Part shown: piece after piece, positions 24,004-33,099 of the stretch
Position numbering within the stretch: position 1 is the first letter of the stretch
Layout: every line of letters begins with the position of its first letter
NCBI RefSeq assembly: GCF_022603395.1
Contig: NZ_JAIBKA010000003.1
Coordinates: forward strand, 62,001-126,000
Source: Desulfoferrobacter suflitae
Lineage (GTDB): Bacteria > Desulfobacterota > Syntrophobacteria > Syntrophobacterales > Syntrophobacteraceae
Direction of reading: 5' to 3'
Length of the DNA stretch: 64,000 bases
Program-made: the position numbers and the translations under genes
The notes under the pieces: model-generated
What the model was told of the DNA's origin: nothing
Seen by the model: only the letters and a program-made list of their open reading frames with translations
Database searches by the model: none

Positions 24004-25092
24004 GTGAAATATCTTGACGAATATCGCGATCCTCAATTGGCCAAGAGCCTGCTGGACGCTCTGCAGCGGCGCAGTTTGCCCAAAACTCCCATCCGGTTGA
24101 TGGAGATCTGCGGCACCCATACCGTGGCGATCTTTCGTTGCGGATTGCGGCAACTGCTGCCGCCGGGTATCCAGCTCATCAGCGGACCCGGCTGCCCGGT
24201 GTGCGTGACCGCCGGTGAGGACATCGATCGAGCGATCTGGCTTGCCCGGCAGCCGGGAGTGATTGTCGCCACCTTTGGCGACTTGCTGCGAGTGCCCGGG
24301 TCTCATTCTTCGCTTCACCAGGAACGCGGCGCCGGGGCCGATGTTCGCATTGTGTACGGCACCCTGGATGCCCTTCATATGGCTCGGGAAAATCCACATC
24401 ATGAGGTCGTCTTCCTGGGGATCGGTTTTGAAACGACCGCACCGACCGTCGCCGCAGCGGTGCGTCAGGCGGCAATCGAAAAGCTTGATAATTTTTCGGT
24501 GTTCTCCGCGCACAAGCTGCTGCCTCCGGCCATGAATGCGCTGCTGGAAAGCGAAGATCTGTCTCTCGACGGCTTCATCTGCCCGGGTCACGTGAGCACC
24601 GTGATCGGCGCTCAGGCCTACCGGCACGTGGCGACAAGACATAAAATGCCGTGTGTTATCACCGGCTTCGAACCGCTCGATCTGCTCCAGGGGATCACCA
24701 TGTTGATCGATCAACTGGCGAAGGGCAGGGCGGAAGTGGCCGTTCAATACACGAGGGCGGTCAATCGGGAGGGCAACCCGGCGGCCAGGAAGCTCATGGA
24801 CGAGATTTTTACTGCGACCGATGCAACCTGGCGCGGTCTGGGTGAGATTCCCGCCAGCGGTCTGAGGTTGCAGCCGCAATGGCACAACTATGATGCGTCG
24901 GTGCGCTTTGCCATGCCGCACATCCAGGTGAAAGAACATCCCGGTTGCCGTTGCGGCGAGGTGCTGCGCGGGGTGCTCACGCCACCCGGGTGCGCTCTTT
25001 TTGGCAAGGTATGTACTCCCCAGCACCCGCTGGGACCTTGCATGGTTTCCAGCGAAGGGACCTGCGGAGCCTATTACCGTTATCGCCAATAG
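24004..25092 (+). CDS. hypD: hydrogenase maturation protein HypD
   Basis: The 362-aa protein carries the HypD signatures: MEICGTHTVAIFRCGLR, ISGPGCPVCVT, GFETTAPTVA, ICPGHVSTVIG, and the C-terminal cluster-binding segment (CRCGEVL, PPGCALFGKVC, GPCMVSSEGTCGAYY). HypD binds a 4Fe-4S cluster and with HypC builds the Fe(CN)2CO unit. The start is GTG at 24004 with AGGAG seven bases upstream. The 81-base gap after hypF is too short for hypC, which is missing here although it normally lies beside hypD. Confidence 0.96.
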   Translation: MKYLDEYRDPQLAKSLLDALQRRSLPKTPIRLMEICGTHTVAIFRCGLRQLLPPGIQLISGPGCPVCVTAGEDIDRAIWLARQPGVIVATFGDLLRVPGSHSSLHQERGAGADVRIVYGTLDALHMARENPHHEVVFLGIGFETTAPTVAAAVRQAAIEKLDNFSVFSAHKLLPPAMNALLESEDLSLDGFICPGHVSTVIGAQAYRHVATRHKMPCVITGFEPLDLLQGITMLIDQLAKGRAEVAVQYTRAVNREGNPAARKLMDEIFTATDATWRGLGEIPASGLRLQPQWHNYDASVRFAMPHIQVKEHPGCRCGEVLRGVLTPPGCALFGKVCTPQHPLGPCMVSSEGTCGAYYRYRQ

Positions 25093-25109
25093 AACTGTAA
25101 CGGGGCTTC

Positions 25110-25220
25110 CGGCTTTCTCTCCCCGGTCAGCCTGATCGTTACCGCCCGTGTGGCCCCGCGGCCCGCAGGGTACACTCCCACTGCCCCCGCGGGGGAGGAG
25201 AGGGTCGGGGTGAGGGGGCC
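25110..25220. repeat. GC-rich spacer with CTCTCCCC...GGGGAGGAGAG dispersed-repeat-like sequence
   Basis: Between hypD and hypE lies about 110 bases of low-complexity sequence with inverted C/G tracts, ending in GAGGAGAGGGTCGGGGTGAG. Such sequences are often found dispersed between genes in many bacteria. It could form a large hairpin within the hyp transcript and reduce or process hypE mRNA. Confidence 0.4.
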
Positions 25221-25304
25221 ATGGTTGGACATCTTCGCAATGTTCACCTGACAGAATTTAAAGGTTATGATGGGGGCGTGCAGTTCAGGAGGAGAAAAAC
25301 CGGA

Positions 25305-26321
25305 GTGAATGCAGACAATTTGAGCGTGCAGCTGGATCACGGCAGCGGCGGCCGGGCAACCCACGAGCTGGTCGAGCAGGTCTTTGCCAGGGCTTTCAAC
25401 AACAGGTTTCTGCGGGAAATGAACGACAGCGCGCTGGTTGACATTCGCGGCGGTCATGTGGCGATGACCACCGATTCCTATGTCGTTGATCCCGTCATTT
25501 TCCCCGGCGGTGACATAGGCAGCCTGGCAGTGCACGGGACCATCAATGACTTGTGCATGCGCGGGGCGAGACCCATGTACTTGACGGTGGGATTCATTCT
25601 GGAAGAAGGTTTGTTGTTTGAGACTCTGTTGCACATTGTCGAAAGTATGGCGACCGCCGCCCGCGAAGCCAATGTTTTGATCGTCGCAGGCGATACCAAA
25701 GTGGTGCCCAAAGGGAAAGCGGACAAGATTTTCATCAACACGGCCGGGATCGGAATCGTCCCCGATGGTATCAACGTGACCGGGCACAACGCCCGACCGG
25801 GCGACGCAGTGCTCATCAACGGAACCATCGGCGATCATGGAATGGCCATTCTCTGCAAACGCGAGGGTCTCGCCTTTGAAAATGAAATTCTCAGCGACTC
25901 CAGTTCGTTAAACGGACTGATCCGGGAGCTCCTCGAAGCGTGTCCGCACATCGGAGTGCTGCGCGACCCCACGCGGGGAGGGGTGGCGACTGCTTTGAAT
26001 GAAATCGCTCGACAGTCCCATGTAGGCATACGGTTGTATGAAGAGTCACTGCCGATAAGAGACGATGTGGCCGGAGCTTGTGAGCTGCTTGGACTGGACC
26101 CGCTGTATGTTGCCAACGAGGGAAAGGTGTTGGTGTGCCTCCCGCAAGCGGCGGAACAAGAAGCACTGGAGGTCATGCGCCGCCACCCCTTGGGAAGGGC
26201 GGCCTGCAGGATTGGCGAGGTGGTTGCCGACGAGCCCGGGCGAGTCTTCATGCAAACCCACATTGGCGGCCTGCGTTTGGTGGACATGCTGCGGGGCGAA
26301 CAGCTGCCGAGGATCTGCTAA
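25305..26321 (+). CDS. hypE: hydrogenase expression/formation protein HypE
   Basis: The 338-aa protein belongs to the PurM/AIR-synthetase-like family: LDHGSGGRATHELV at the start, MTTDSYVVDPVIFPGGDIGSLAVHGTINDL, VAGDTKVVPKG, and the obligatory C-terminus PRIC whose last Cys is carbamoylated by HypF and dehydrated to thiocyanate. I place the start at GTG 25305 with AGGAGGAG ten bases upstream; the longer frame from 25221 begins in repeat-like sequence. A 78-base gap separates it from the following radical SAM gene. Confidence 0.95.
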   Translation: MNADNLSVQLDHGSGGRATHELVEQVFARAFNNRFLREMNDSALVDIRGGHVAMTTDSYVVDPVIFPGGDIGSLAVHGTINDLCMRGARPMYLTVGFILEEGLLFETLLHIVESMATAAREANVLIVAGDTKVVPKGKADKIFINTAGIGIVPDGINVTGHNARPGDAVLINGTIGDHGMAILCKREGLAFENEILSDSSSLNGLIRELLEACPHIGVLRDPTRGGVATALNEIARQSHVGIRLYEESLPIRDDVAGACELLGLDPLYVANEGKVLVCLPQAAEQEALEVMRRHPLGRAACRIGEVVADEPGRVFMQTHIGGLRLVDMLRGEQLPRIC

Positions 26322-26399
26322 GTCTCTTGGAAACAGAACCTTCTGCGGGTGGGTTGTTGGCGCTTTGTCTGCATTTGCTGAGTCATTTTTGGGGCGTTT

Positions 26400-27533
26400 A
26401 TGCTGATTAAGTACCCGGGGCGGCTTAAGAAAAGTTCGATATGTCTGGTGTGCGGCAGTCGCATGGTGGACATGAGTGCCAGTCTGGAGGTGTGCCCGGA
26501 TTGCATCCGTAACCGTTGGGACGAGAGCCTGATCCGGATTGAAGCCCTGCACACCCGCTCGAGGCGAGTTTTCCAGCTGCCCGCGGCACCGCCCGCCAGC
26601 CCGGACGGGCTTTCCTGCACGGTTTGCGTGCACCGTTGCCGCATGGCTGAAGAGGAACTCGGCTATTGCGGCATACGCACGGGCAGCAGAGAGAGCTTGA
26701 GACAGGACGGCCGATTCCGCGCGAGACTCTCCCACTACTACGATCCTCTGCCGACCAATTGTGTTGCCGACTGGGTTTGCCCGGGCGGGACCGGAGCCGG
26801 TTATCCGCTGTTTGCCAACGATCGGGGACCGGAGGTCGGCTTTTACAACCTGGCCGTGTTCTTCGAGGCATGCAATCTCAACTGCCTGTTCTGTCAGAAC
26901 TGGCACTTCAAGAAATCCGAGGCGCCATCATCCCAATGGTACTCGGTGGAGGCACTGGTCGCAACAGTCAACCGTGAGACCAGCTGCGTGTGCTATTTCG
27001 GGGGCGATCCGGTGCCGCAGCTTCCCTACGCCATCAGGGCGTCTGAGCGCATGCGCGAAAAATACCCGGACAAAATCATCCGCATATGCTGGGAAACCAA
27101 CGGCAGCATGCATCCGGCCTGGTTGAAGCGAGTGTTCCGACTGTCGCTGGAATCAGGGGGATGTATCAAGGTCGATCTCAAAGCCTGGAATCCCAATATC
27201 CATCATGCCCTGTGCGGTTTTGACAACCATCGCATACTGGAAAATTTCCAGCTCCTCGCGCGCATGGCCGCAGCCCGCAAGGACCCGCCTGTGCTGTTGG
27301 CGAGCACCCTGCTGGTGCCGGGCTATGTGGACGATGCGGAGATTTTTCAGCTGGCTTCCTTCATCGCCGCATTGGACCCCGATATTCCTTATGCCCTGCT
27401 GGGCTTCGCCCCCCAGTTCTGCCTCGAGGATTTTCCCACCACTTCCCTCGCCCAGGCGGAAGCCTGTATGGATGCGGCAAAGCGGGCCGGATTGCAGCGG
27501 GTCAGGATCGGTAACCGCCACTTGCTGCATTGA
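26400..27533 (+). CDS. radical SAM protein, pyruvate-formate-lyase-activase-like (COG1180)
   Basis: This 377-aa protein has the radical SAM cluster CNLNCLFC in the context FFEACNLNCLFCQNWHF. GGDPVPQLPYAI and ICWETNGSMHPAW follow, as in glycyl-radical-activase-like enzymes of COG1180. The N-terminus carries extra cysteine pairs: CLVC...CPDC (about 15-43) and CTVCVHRC...CG (about 82-100), which may bind zinc or a second Fe-S cluster. No glycyl-radical enzyme lies beside it. It follows hypE closely and may be co-transcribed with it. The substrate is unknown; a role in metal-cofactor maturation is possible. Confidence 0.85.
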   Translation: MLIKYPGRLKKSSICLVCGSRMVDMSASLEVCPDCIRNRWDESLIRIEALHTRSRRVFQLPAAPPASPDGLSCTVCVHRCRMAEEELGYCGIRTGSRESLRQDGRFRARLSHYYDPLPTNCVADWVCPGGTGAGYPLFANDRGPEVGFYNLAVFFEACNLNCLFCQNWHFKKSEAPSSQWYSVEALVATVNRETSCVCYFGGDPVPQLPYAIRASERMREKYPDKIIRICWETNGSMHPAWLKRVFRLSLESGGCIKVDLKAWNPNIHHALCGFDNHRILENFQLLARMAAARKDPPVLLASTLLVPGYVDDAEIFQLASFIAALDPDIPYALLGFAPQFCLEDFPTTSLAQAEACMDAAKRAGLQRVRIGNRHLLH

Positions 27534-27606
27534 TCTTCATCCCAATACCCATTACACCGCAAATTACCTTATCGAATTTCTCTGTGTAACGGCCATAACC
27601 CAACGG

Positions 27607-27659
27607 GCAGCCCCGCCCGGCCAATGTCGGTAAGCGAGAAGAGCTCCTGGCGGGGCTGC
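27607..27659. terminator. inverted repeat between convergent genes
   Basis: GCAGCCCCGCC (27607-27617) and GGCGGGGCTGC (27649-27659) are perfect 11-base complements around a 31-base spacer. They lie between the radical SAM gene and the convergent cytochrome gene. No T-run follows, so transcription termination is possible but not certain. Confidence 0.5.
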
Positions 27660-27733
27660 TGTCGGCTGATTTTTTAACCGGGCCTGGCCACAGGCTTGTG
27701 GCGCAGGCTGTTGCCTTGACTGTTGCGCTCCTT

Positions 27734-29881
27734 TCAGTGCGCTGAACTGAACCCATGACACTTGCTGCAGTCGTACTTCTTGTCAGTCACATGTTTGGCG
27801 TGAACCTTGGTAAACCATTGGTCCCCCGGCCACTTGTCCGATTTGTCTCCATGGCAGCTCGCGCAAAGCGGCTTGTTGTTGTAGGTGGCATTGGGGGCGT
27901 AGCCCAATGCCTTGAAGTCCATGCGATCGGCTCCATAATGGCAGTTGTTGCATGACAGTGCGTTCTCCTTGGGCGCAACCTCGTGGAACAAACCCATATA
28001 ACGTTCGGTATCGGCAAAAATGAACCCGTTATCCTGCCATCCCACTGCTTTCACGCCCAATTCAACGGCGCCGGCAAGGTCGCCGCTTTCGAAAAACCGG
28101 CCTATCTTAAGCGGGAGCAGAGCCTTCGTGACAGGATCCATGGGCTGCTTCGCCAGGTGGTGCTTGAAGGCGTGAATTTTGGCGCTCCGGTCCTGTATGC
28201 TTCCGTCCGGCCCCGCCATCAATACTCTGCCGTTTTCTCCAGGCTCCGCCGGATCTCCGAATTTGTAGAAATGAGACAATCCGTTGAAGAAGCGATATTT
28301 GGGAACAACGTTGCCCTGTTTGGTCATGTGCGGTTCATAAAGCCCGCTGGCTGAAACCAGATCGCCGGGTGCCGACCAGTCTCGGAACATGTCCGTCGAG
28401 GCCGCCCTGGCATAAGTCGGAATATGACAGACGGTGCAGTTGACCCGTGCGGTGTGCTTATCGATAGCGGAATTTTTGTGGGGTTGGGAAGGGTGACATT
28501 GAGTGCAGTTCAGCGGTTCGGGCGAGTCCATGGGACGCAGATCCGTTCCGCGACCGGCAACCCGGTGCATCACGCTGGTGTGGCAGTCGAGACACTCCAG
28601 GCCCGCTCCACCATCGGCAATGGAGGCCATGTGGACATCAAAGCTCCTGGTGGGGTTGCGATGGGCTTCTTCGATGTCACCCCGCTTGAAATTGTCACCG
28701 CCGCCGGACTTGGTGTGACAATTGAGACAGGCTTCCTTGGACGGCAGGCTGATATCGGCTGCCGCCTGCAGGATGCTCACGCTCATTTTGCCGGCATCCG
28801 GGACAAATCGATAGTTGCCGTTTACCACCTCTACCTTACGCTTATAATCAGCGGAGTGACAGATCAGGCAGTCGATGTTTTCCAGCTGACTTGGTGTTGC
28901 GGTGGGGCTTGGCTTATCTCCCAAACCGGCATGGCACTTGGCGCAACCTCCGTCTACCAGCTCATCACGATGGTTGGTCAGTTTTCCGATCCAGTTGATA
29001 TCCGGGTAAATGCAGAAATCATTGATGCCGCCGAGTTTACCTGCGGGCTCCGAGCCGAGGCCGAGTGCCGCGCTGGAATCGCCTTTCCACTGGTAGTGGA
29101 CCGAAGCGTGTACCTGTCGGGCTTGTTCCGTATGGCACTCGAGGCAGGTTTTAGTGCCCTCGAAGGCAGAGAAACGTCCGGCATGGGACCCGGTTACCGA
29201 GGGTGGGTTCGTCGTTGGTGGACCGCTGTCTTCAATGGCAAAGGATAGCGTGGCCGTTTTGCTGATGTCTCCAAAGGTGTAGCGGGCGGTGATCAGGCCA
29301 AACTGGCCGCCTTCCACCTCTGATGTGGTCAGAACTCCAGTGGAGCTGATGACGGCGAATGAGGAATTTTGGCTCCACACGACACCGCTGTCAGGCTCCA
29401 GCGAGGATCCGTCGCTGAAAGATGCGGTAGCCTTATAGACGGCTGTGCTGTTTTCCGGGACCTTGACGGGCCCTTGGATACTCAGTGCTGTCAGAGCCTT
29501 GGAAGGCCGCTCGGCGCACCCATCCGGCGCGTTTTTGACCTTCTTTTCAACCCGTTGTTCCGATCCCTCCGCTACCACTCGACAGGGAACCGTTCTCGGT
29601 TTCTTTGTGCGTATTTTCCATGTGCCCTTTGCGTCAACCTTCACCGACCCGACCGGGACCATGGAATGCGCGTCCGCGACACGGATAGTTGTTCCCGGCC
29701 TGCCTTTTCCCTCGATTTTGAGCTCCAATTTCTTGGCTTGCCACTCGCACCTGGTTATTTCCAGCTTTGCTGCGGCCATTGCTGCAGTGGCCAGGAATGC
29801 CCAGGCAAGTACGCAAAGAGCCAGCAAGGCGCACCAGACAATGGTCAATCGACTGTCTTTCTGATGTTCTGATTCTGCCAT
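27734..29881 (-). CDS. exported decaheme c-type cytochrome with Ig-like N-terminal domain
   Basis: The 715-aa protein has a signal peptide (IVWCALLALCVLAWAFLATAAMA), a beta-rich N-terminal region and a bacterial-Ig-like domain (about 135-220: LTALSIQGPVKVPENSTAVY...VWSQNSSFAVISSTGVLTT). Ten CXXCH haem-attachment motifs follow: CLECH, CAKCH, CLICH, CLNCH, CLDCH, CTQCH, CTVCH, CNNCH, CASCH and CSKCH. Extra His residues (HHLAK, KVHAKHVTDKK) can act as distal ligands. It resembles no reductase I can name. It is most likely a periplasmic or outer-surface electron carrier. AGGAG stands before the ATG. No porin or partner cytochrome lies next to it. Confidence 0.92.
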   Translation of the reverse strand: MAESEHQKDSRLTIVWCALLALCVLAWAFLATAAMAAAKLEITRCEWQAKKLELKIEGKGRPGTTIRVADAHSMVPVGSVKVDAKGTWKIRTKKPRTVPCRVVAEGSEQRVEKKVKNAPDGCAERPSKALTALSIQGPVKVPENSTAVYKATASFSDGSSLEPDSGVVWSQNSSFAVISSTGVLTTSEVEGGQFGLITARYTFGDISKTATLSFAIEDSGPPTTNPPSVTGSHAGRFSAFEGTKTCLECHTEQARQVHASVHYQWKGDSSAALGLGSEPAGKLGGINDFCIYPDINWIGKLTNHRDELVDGGCAKCHAGLGDKPSPTATPSQLENIDCLICHSADYKRKVEVVNGNYRFVPDAGKMSVSILQAAADISLPSKEACLNCHTKSGGGDNFKRGDIEEAHRNPTRSFDVHMASIADGGAGLECLDCHTSVMHRVAGRGTDLRPMDSPEPLNCTQCHPSQPHKNSAIDKHTARVNCTVCHIPTYARAASTDMFRDWSAPGDLVSASGLYEPHMTKQGNVVPKYRFFNGLSHFYKFGDPAEPGENGRVLMAGPDGSIQDRSAKIHAFKHHLAKQPMDPVTKALLPLKIGRFFESGDLAGAVELGVKAVGWQDNGFIFADTERYMGLFHEVAPKENALSCNNCHYGADRMDFKALGYAPNATYNNKPLCASCHGDKSDKWPGDQWFTKVHAKHVTDKKYDCSKCHGFSSAH

Positions 29882-29967
29882 GGTTTCTCCTATTTGTAGG
29901 TTTGCGGCACTGCCATTCCATCAGGATTAATCACTGAGCAAGAAGTGTACCGAAACGAGAATGATTA

Positions 29968-29984
29968 TTGCAAAACTGAAGCCC
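29968..29984 (-). promoter_or_regulatory. weak sigma-54-like promoter before the cytochrome gene
   Basis: The minus strand reads GGGCTTCAGTTTTGCA, with GG-N10-GC spacing and a perfect TTGCA -12 box, but the -24 part lies in a G-run and lacks the TGGCAC pattern. It lies about 87 bases before the cytochrome start. Confidence 0.25.
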
Positions 29985-30169
29985 CCCCCAGGCCGTGCGG
30001 CAGCCGGAATTGAGCAACAAATCACACCAGCCAGTGCGCCCAAAGCCTGTTCTCTCTTGCTGTATGGTTTTGACTACAGCAGTGCAGGCTATCGAAGACT
30101 GCGGATGGATTCTGATCGGGTGGGTGCTCACCGCCGAGCGCGTGGCGAGCTTCTTTTTGCCCTGAACAA

Positions 30170-31426
30170 TCAGGAAGGCTGGTTGCCGGGCGTTGGGGCC
30201 GTGGCGGGTGCAGTTCCGTTCCAGGGTGCAAAGCGGGGGAGCAGCAGGATTCCCGGCAGGGCTCCAAGGGTGCTGACAGCGTAAAACATGGCCCAGCCCA
30301 TGGAGGTGACCATAAATCCGGTGGGGACTCCCGCCAGCACACGAGTCACTGCCATCAGGCTGGACAACAGTGCATATTGGGTGGCGGTGAAGCGCTTGTC
30401 GCAGAGGCTCATGAGAAAAGCGATGAAGGCGGCGGTTCCCATGCCGCCGCAGATGTTTTCCATGCCGACGGCTGCGACCATAACGGGATAGTTTCTGCCG
30501 ACCATGGCCAGAGCAGTGAACGACAGATTGGAAAGCGCCTGCACAAAGGCAAAGATCCACAGGGATCGGTTAATCCCGATTCTGGCAATAATGCCCCCAC
30601 CGGCGAGCGTTCCGAAAATGGTGCTGAGCAGCCCAAAGGCTTTGTTGACGGTGCCCACGTCGGTCCTGGAAAAACCCAGGTCCAGGAGGAAAGGCGTGGT
30701 CATGGCGCCGGCGATGGCATCGGCCAATTTGTAGACCATGATGAACAGCAGCATCTCCACCGCTCCGGAGCGACGGAAATAGGAAGCCAGAGGGTCCAGA
30801 ACGGCTTCTTTCATGGTTCTGGGAGGGATCACCTGGTCTGTGGGCTCGGGTGCCAGCAGAGTGAACGCCATGTTACCGATCATGAGGAGTCCCATGAGGC
30901 CGTAGACCATGGTCCAGGACAGGTGGTCGGAGAGGATCAGGGCCGCGGCGCCGGAAATCAGCATGGCTATGCGATATCCAATCACCGAAGTGGCGGCTCC
31001 CGCCCCCAGTTCTTTTTGCGCCAGCACATCCGCCCGGTAGGCGTCAAAGACGATATCCTGACTGGCGCTGCAAAAGGCGATGGCAAAGGCCAGGCATGCT
31101 GTCAGCCAGGGCATGGCAGCAGGCGATGCCGAGCCGAGTGCGATGATGCTTGCGGCAAGCAGCAGTTGAGTGGTGAGGATCCAGCCACGCCTTCTTCCCA
31201 GCAGGGGAATCGAGTAGCGGTCCATCAAGGGGGCCCACAAGATTTTTACGGTGTAGGGCAGTCCCACCAGAGAAAAAATTCCAATGAGCCGCAAGTCGAC
31301 TTCGGCGCTCGTCATCCAGGCCTGCAGAGTCGAGCCGGTGAGGGCCAGAGGGAGCCCCGAGGAGAAACCGAGACCCAGCAGGCACAACACCCTTCTGCTT
31401 CCGTAAACTTTCAGCCAGTCCTTCAC
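30170..31426 (-). CDS. AmpG-family MFS permease (muropeptide transporter-like)
   Basis: The 418-aa protein has about 12 hydrophobic helices with AmpG signatures: LLGLGFSSGLPLALTGSTLQ, LVGLPYTVKILWAPLMDRY, GRRRGWILTTQ and CSASQDIVFDAYRADVL. AmpG imports anhydromuropeptides for murein recycling, although this family also contains other permeases. The start is GTG at 31426 with AGGGG upstream. It begins 12 bases after the stop of the preceding minus-strand gene, so the two form an operon. The C-terminal tail is Pro/Ala-rich. Confidence 0.88.
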   Translation of the reverse strand: MKDWLKVYGSRRVLCLLGLGFSSGLPLALTGSTLQAWMTSAEVDLRLIGIFSLVGLPYTVKILWAPLMDRYSIPLLGRRRGWILTTQLLLAASIIALGSASPAAMPWLTACLAFAIAFCSASQDIVFDAYRADVLAQKELGAGAATSVIGYRIAMLISGAAALILSDHLSWTMVYGLMGLLMIGNMAFTLLAPEPTDQVIPPRTMKEAVLDPLASYFRRSGAVEMLLFIMVYKLADAIAGAMTTPFLLDLGFSRTDVGTVNKAFGLLSTIFGTLAGGGIIARIGINRSLWIFAFVQALSNLSFTALAMVGRNYPVMVAAVGMENICGGMGTAAFIAFLMSLCDKRFTATQYALLSSLMAVTRVLAGVPTGFMVTSMGWAMFYAVSTLGALPGILLLPRFAPWNGTAPATAPTPGNQPS

Positions 31427-31438
31427 TGCGCAGTTCCC

Positions 31439-32995
31439 CTAATCCTTAATCCCAAATTCCGGCAACACTAGCAAAGGCAGGGGACTTTGTACATGCTCAG
31501 CAATACATCGGACATCCTCGAGCCGCGGAACAAAGATGAAGCCGTCCTCTTTGGAGAGACCCTGCAGCGGAAAATCGTGCGGCAGGCGCCATTCCCTTTC
31601 ATGCTTCCAGGAAGACTTGTGCGGTTCATGGCGTTGATAGCGAAACCGATCTTCCGCCTTGAGCCGCCCAAAGTCCTGCTCCTTGGCGTAGATTGCGGGT
31701 TTCGCTCCACAGCGTTGCACCAGTTTTTTTCTCACTGCAAGTCCGTAGGGTTCAAAAGTCCAACGGATGAGTGCCGGGTTCCATTGCCTCAGGGTTTGCA
31801 GCTGCCATGGGGGCACCGAAGTCCACGAGACCACCGCCTGTTCGCCTCGAATCAGCTTGAAACTGGCTCTTATTCGCTGCTCCAGGAGGATCCTGACGAG
31901 TGTGTGCAGCGCTGTGTGTGCGCAAAAGGGTTCATTGTGGAACAGACTGAGAAGATACTTTTGGTAGGATTGACCGGGCCAGGGGCCTGGACATGATCGG
32001 GTGTAATGGTAGAGAAAACCGTGCCGGTTTTTTATTCTTCGGGATGAGAGGATGCCGGCATGGGGTGAACCAGCCGGCGTGGTGCAGCCGCGTGCAACAA
32101 CCGAAGCGTCATCTGCGGGCGGGTCCGGCAGAATTTGGCCGTCGGGATGATTCTTGACCAGTTCGAAATTGGCAGACCTTTGTGCCGCTCTGTCGCAAGG
32201 ACGAGAAACCAACAGAGTGCGAGGACTTCTTGCGTATTGCGCCTGCAGAATGTGATGCAGGTTTCCCCCTCTGCGGATGTCGAGCACCCAGTGGCGGTCG
32301 GCCAAGCATGCCAGCAGTCGATCACGGCAGATCATTCTTGAAGTTTTCGAGCAACGCACCCCCAGGCCCTGGCAGGTGAGGGCGGTCAAGGTTTCGAGCC
32401 TTCCCTCTGTCAGGTGGTGCAGGGGATGTGCCGCCAATTTTTCCAGAGAAAAGGGCAGCACCAGTAGAACGGGCCGTTGCACATTCAAGGCGTAAGCGGT
32501 CACAAGGTCGTAGGTGATGGTGCCGACACTGCCGGCCACGCCGGCATTACGGGAACACAAACGCGGCAGCCAGTGGCGCAAGGCCGCCAGCCAGGGTGCG
32601 CCGGGATGGATGAGCTTTGACTTGCGGGAATTGAACACCGCACTCCAGCGTCTCTCTAAGTTGCCGTCACCGATGCCAAAAAACACTCGCGGACAGGTTC
32701 TCTCGGATGGTGTTTCATCTTTCCAGCGTGCGATCCACTCACCCCGCTGCAAACGCTGGTCGGCTGCCCGATGGGCCCAGGCAAGACGCTTGCATCGTCG
32801 TGATTCGACAGGGAGGGCCTGGTACAGCCACTGGTTGAAGCTTTTTTCGTCAGCGGCGTTGTTATCCAAACACCTGGCGACTAAACTGTGGTAATCAGGG
32901 CCGTCCAGTTTACCCGCAGCTGCAAGGAAAGCATCCAAAGCGAATACCCGGCGAGTTGCCGTTTTCGGAATTACGTGAAGGGCGGAAGAAAGCAT
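31439..32995 (-). CDS. uncharacterised protein: SLOG/DprA-like N-terminal region plus EREWR (AbiGi/DUF2971-like) C-terminal region
   Basis: The 518-aa product has no signal peptide. Around 120-260 it resembles the Rossmann-like SLOG/DprA fold. NSRKSKLIHPGAPWLAALRHW looks like the first strand and helix, AGSVGTITYDLVTAYAL like the nucleotide-binding turn, and MICRDRLLACLADRHWVLDI and RRGGNLHHIL like the late DprA-type helix and strand. The C-terminal part (about 325-515) begins FLYHYT and contains VVSWTSVPP, YGLAVRKKLV, PAIYAKEQ and finally HEREWRLPHDF. That pattern recalls AbiGi/DUF2971-type domains with an ADP-ribosyltransferase-like fold. These matches are from memory and weak. If right, the protein pairs a nucleotide sensor with an effector, as in conflict systems. 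It is co-transcribed with the AmpG-like permease. Confidence 0.6.
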   Translation of the reverse strand: MLSSALHVIPKTATRRVFALDAFLAAAGKLDGPDYHSLVARCLDNNAADEKSFNQWLYQALPVESRRCKRLAWAHRAADQRLQRGEWIARWKDETPSERTCPRVFFGIGDGNLERRWSAVFNSRKSKLIHPGAPWLAALRHWLPRLCSRNAGVAGSVGTITYDLVTAYALNVQRPVLLVLPFSLEKLAAHPLHHLTEGRLETLTALTCQGLGVRCSKTSRMICRDRLLACLADRHWVLDIRRGGNLHHILQAQYARSPRTLLVSRPCDRAAQRSANFELVKNHPDGQILPDPPADDASVVARGCTTPAGSPHAGILSSRRIKNRHGFLYHYTRSCPGPWPGQSYQKYLLSLFHNEPFCAHTALHTLVRILLEQRIRASFKLIRGEQAVVSWTSVPPWQLQTLRQWNPALIRWTFEPYGLAVRKKLVQRCGAKPAIYAKEQDFGRLKAEDRFRYQRHEPHKSSWKHEREWRLPHDFPLQGLSKEDGFIFVPRLEDVRCIAEHVQSPLPLLVLPEFGIKD

Positions 32996-33099
32996 TGGGC
33001 GACCTTATGCATAATTGTCATTATTTGGTATATTTGTTGAGTTTTGCGTCAAGGTCAAGGGTAAGAACGCGAAGTGCGTCGTCAGGAGGATCTCTGTGC

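Noticed and set aside
23926-25089. Antisense frame of 387 codons opposite hypD
   Set aside because: It mirrors the whole hypD gene, and the sense protein has all HypD signatures.
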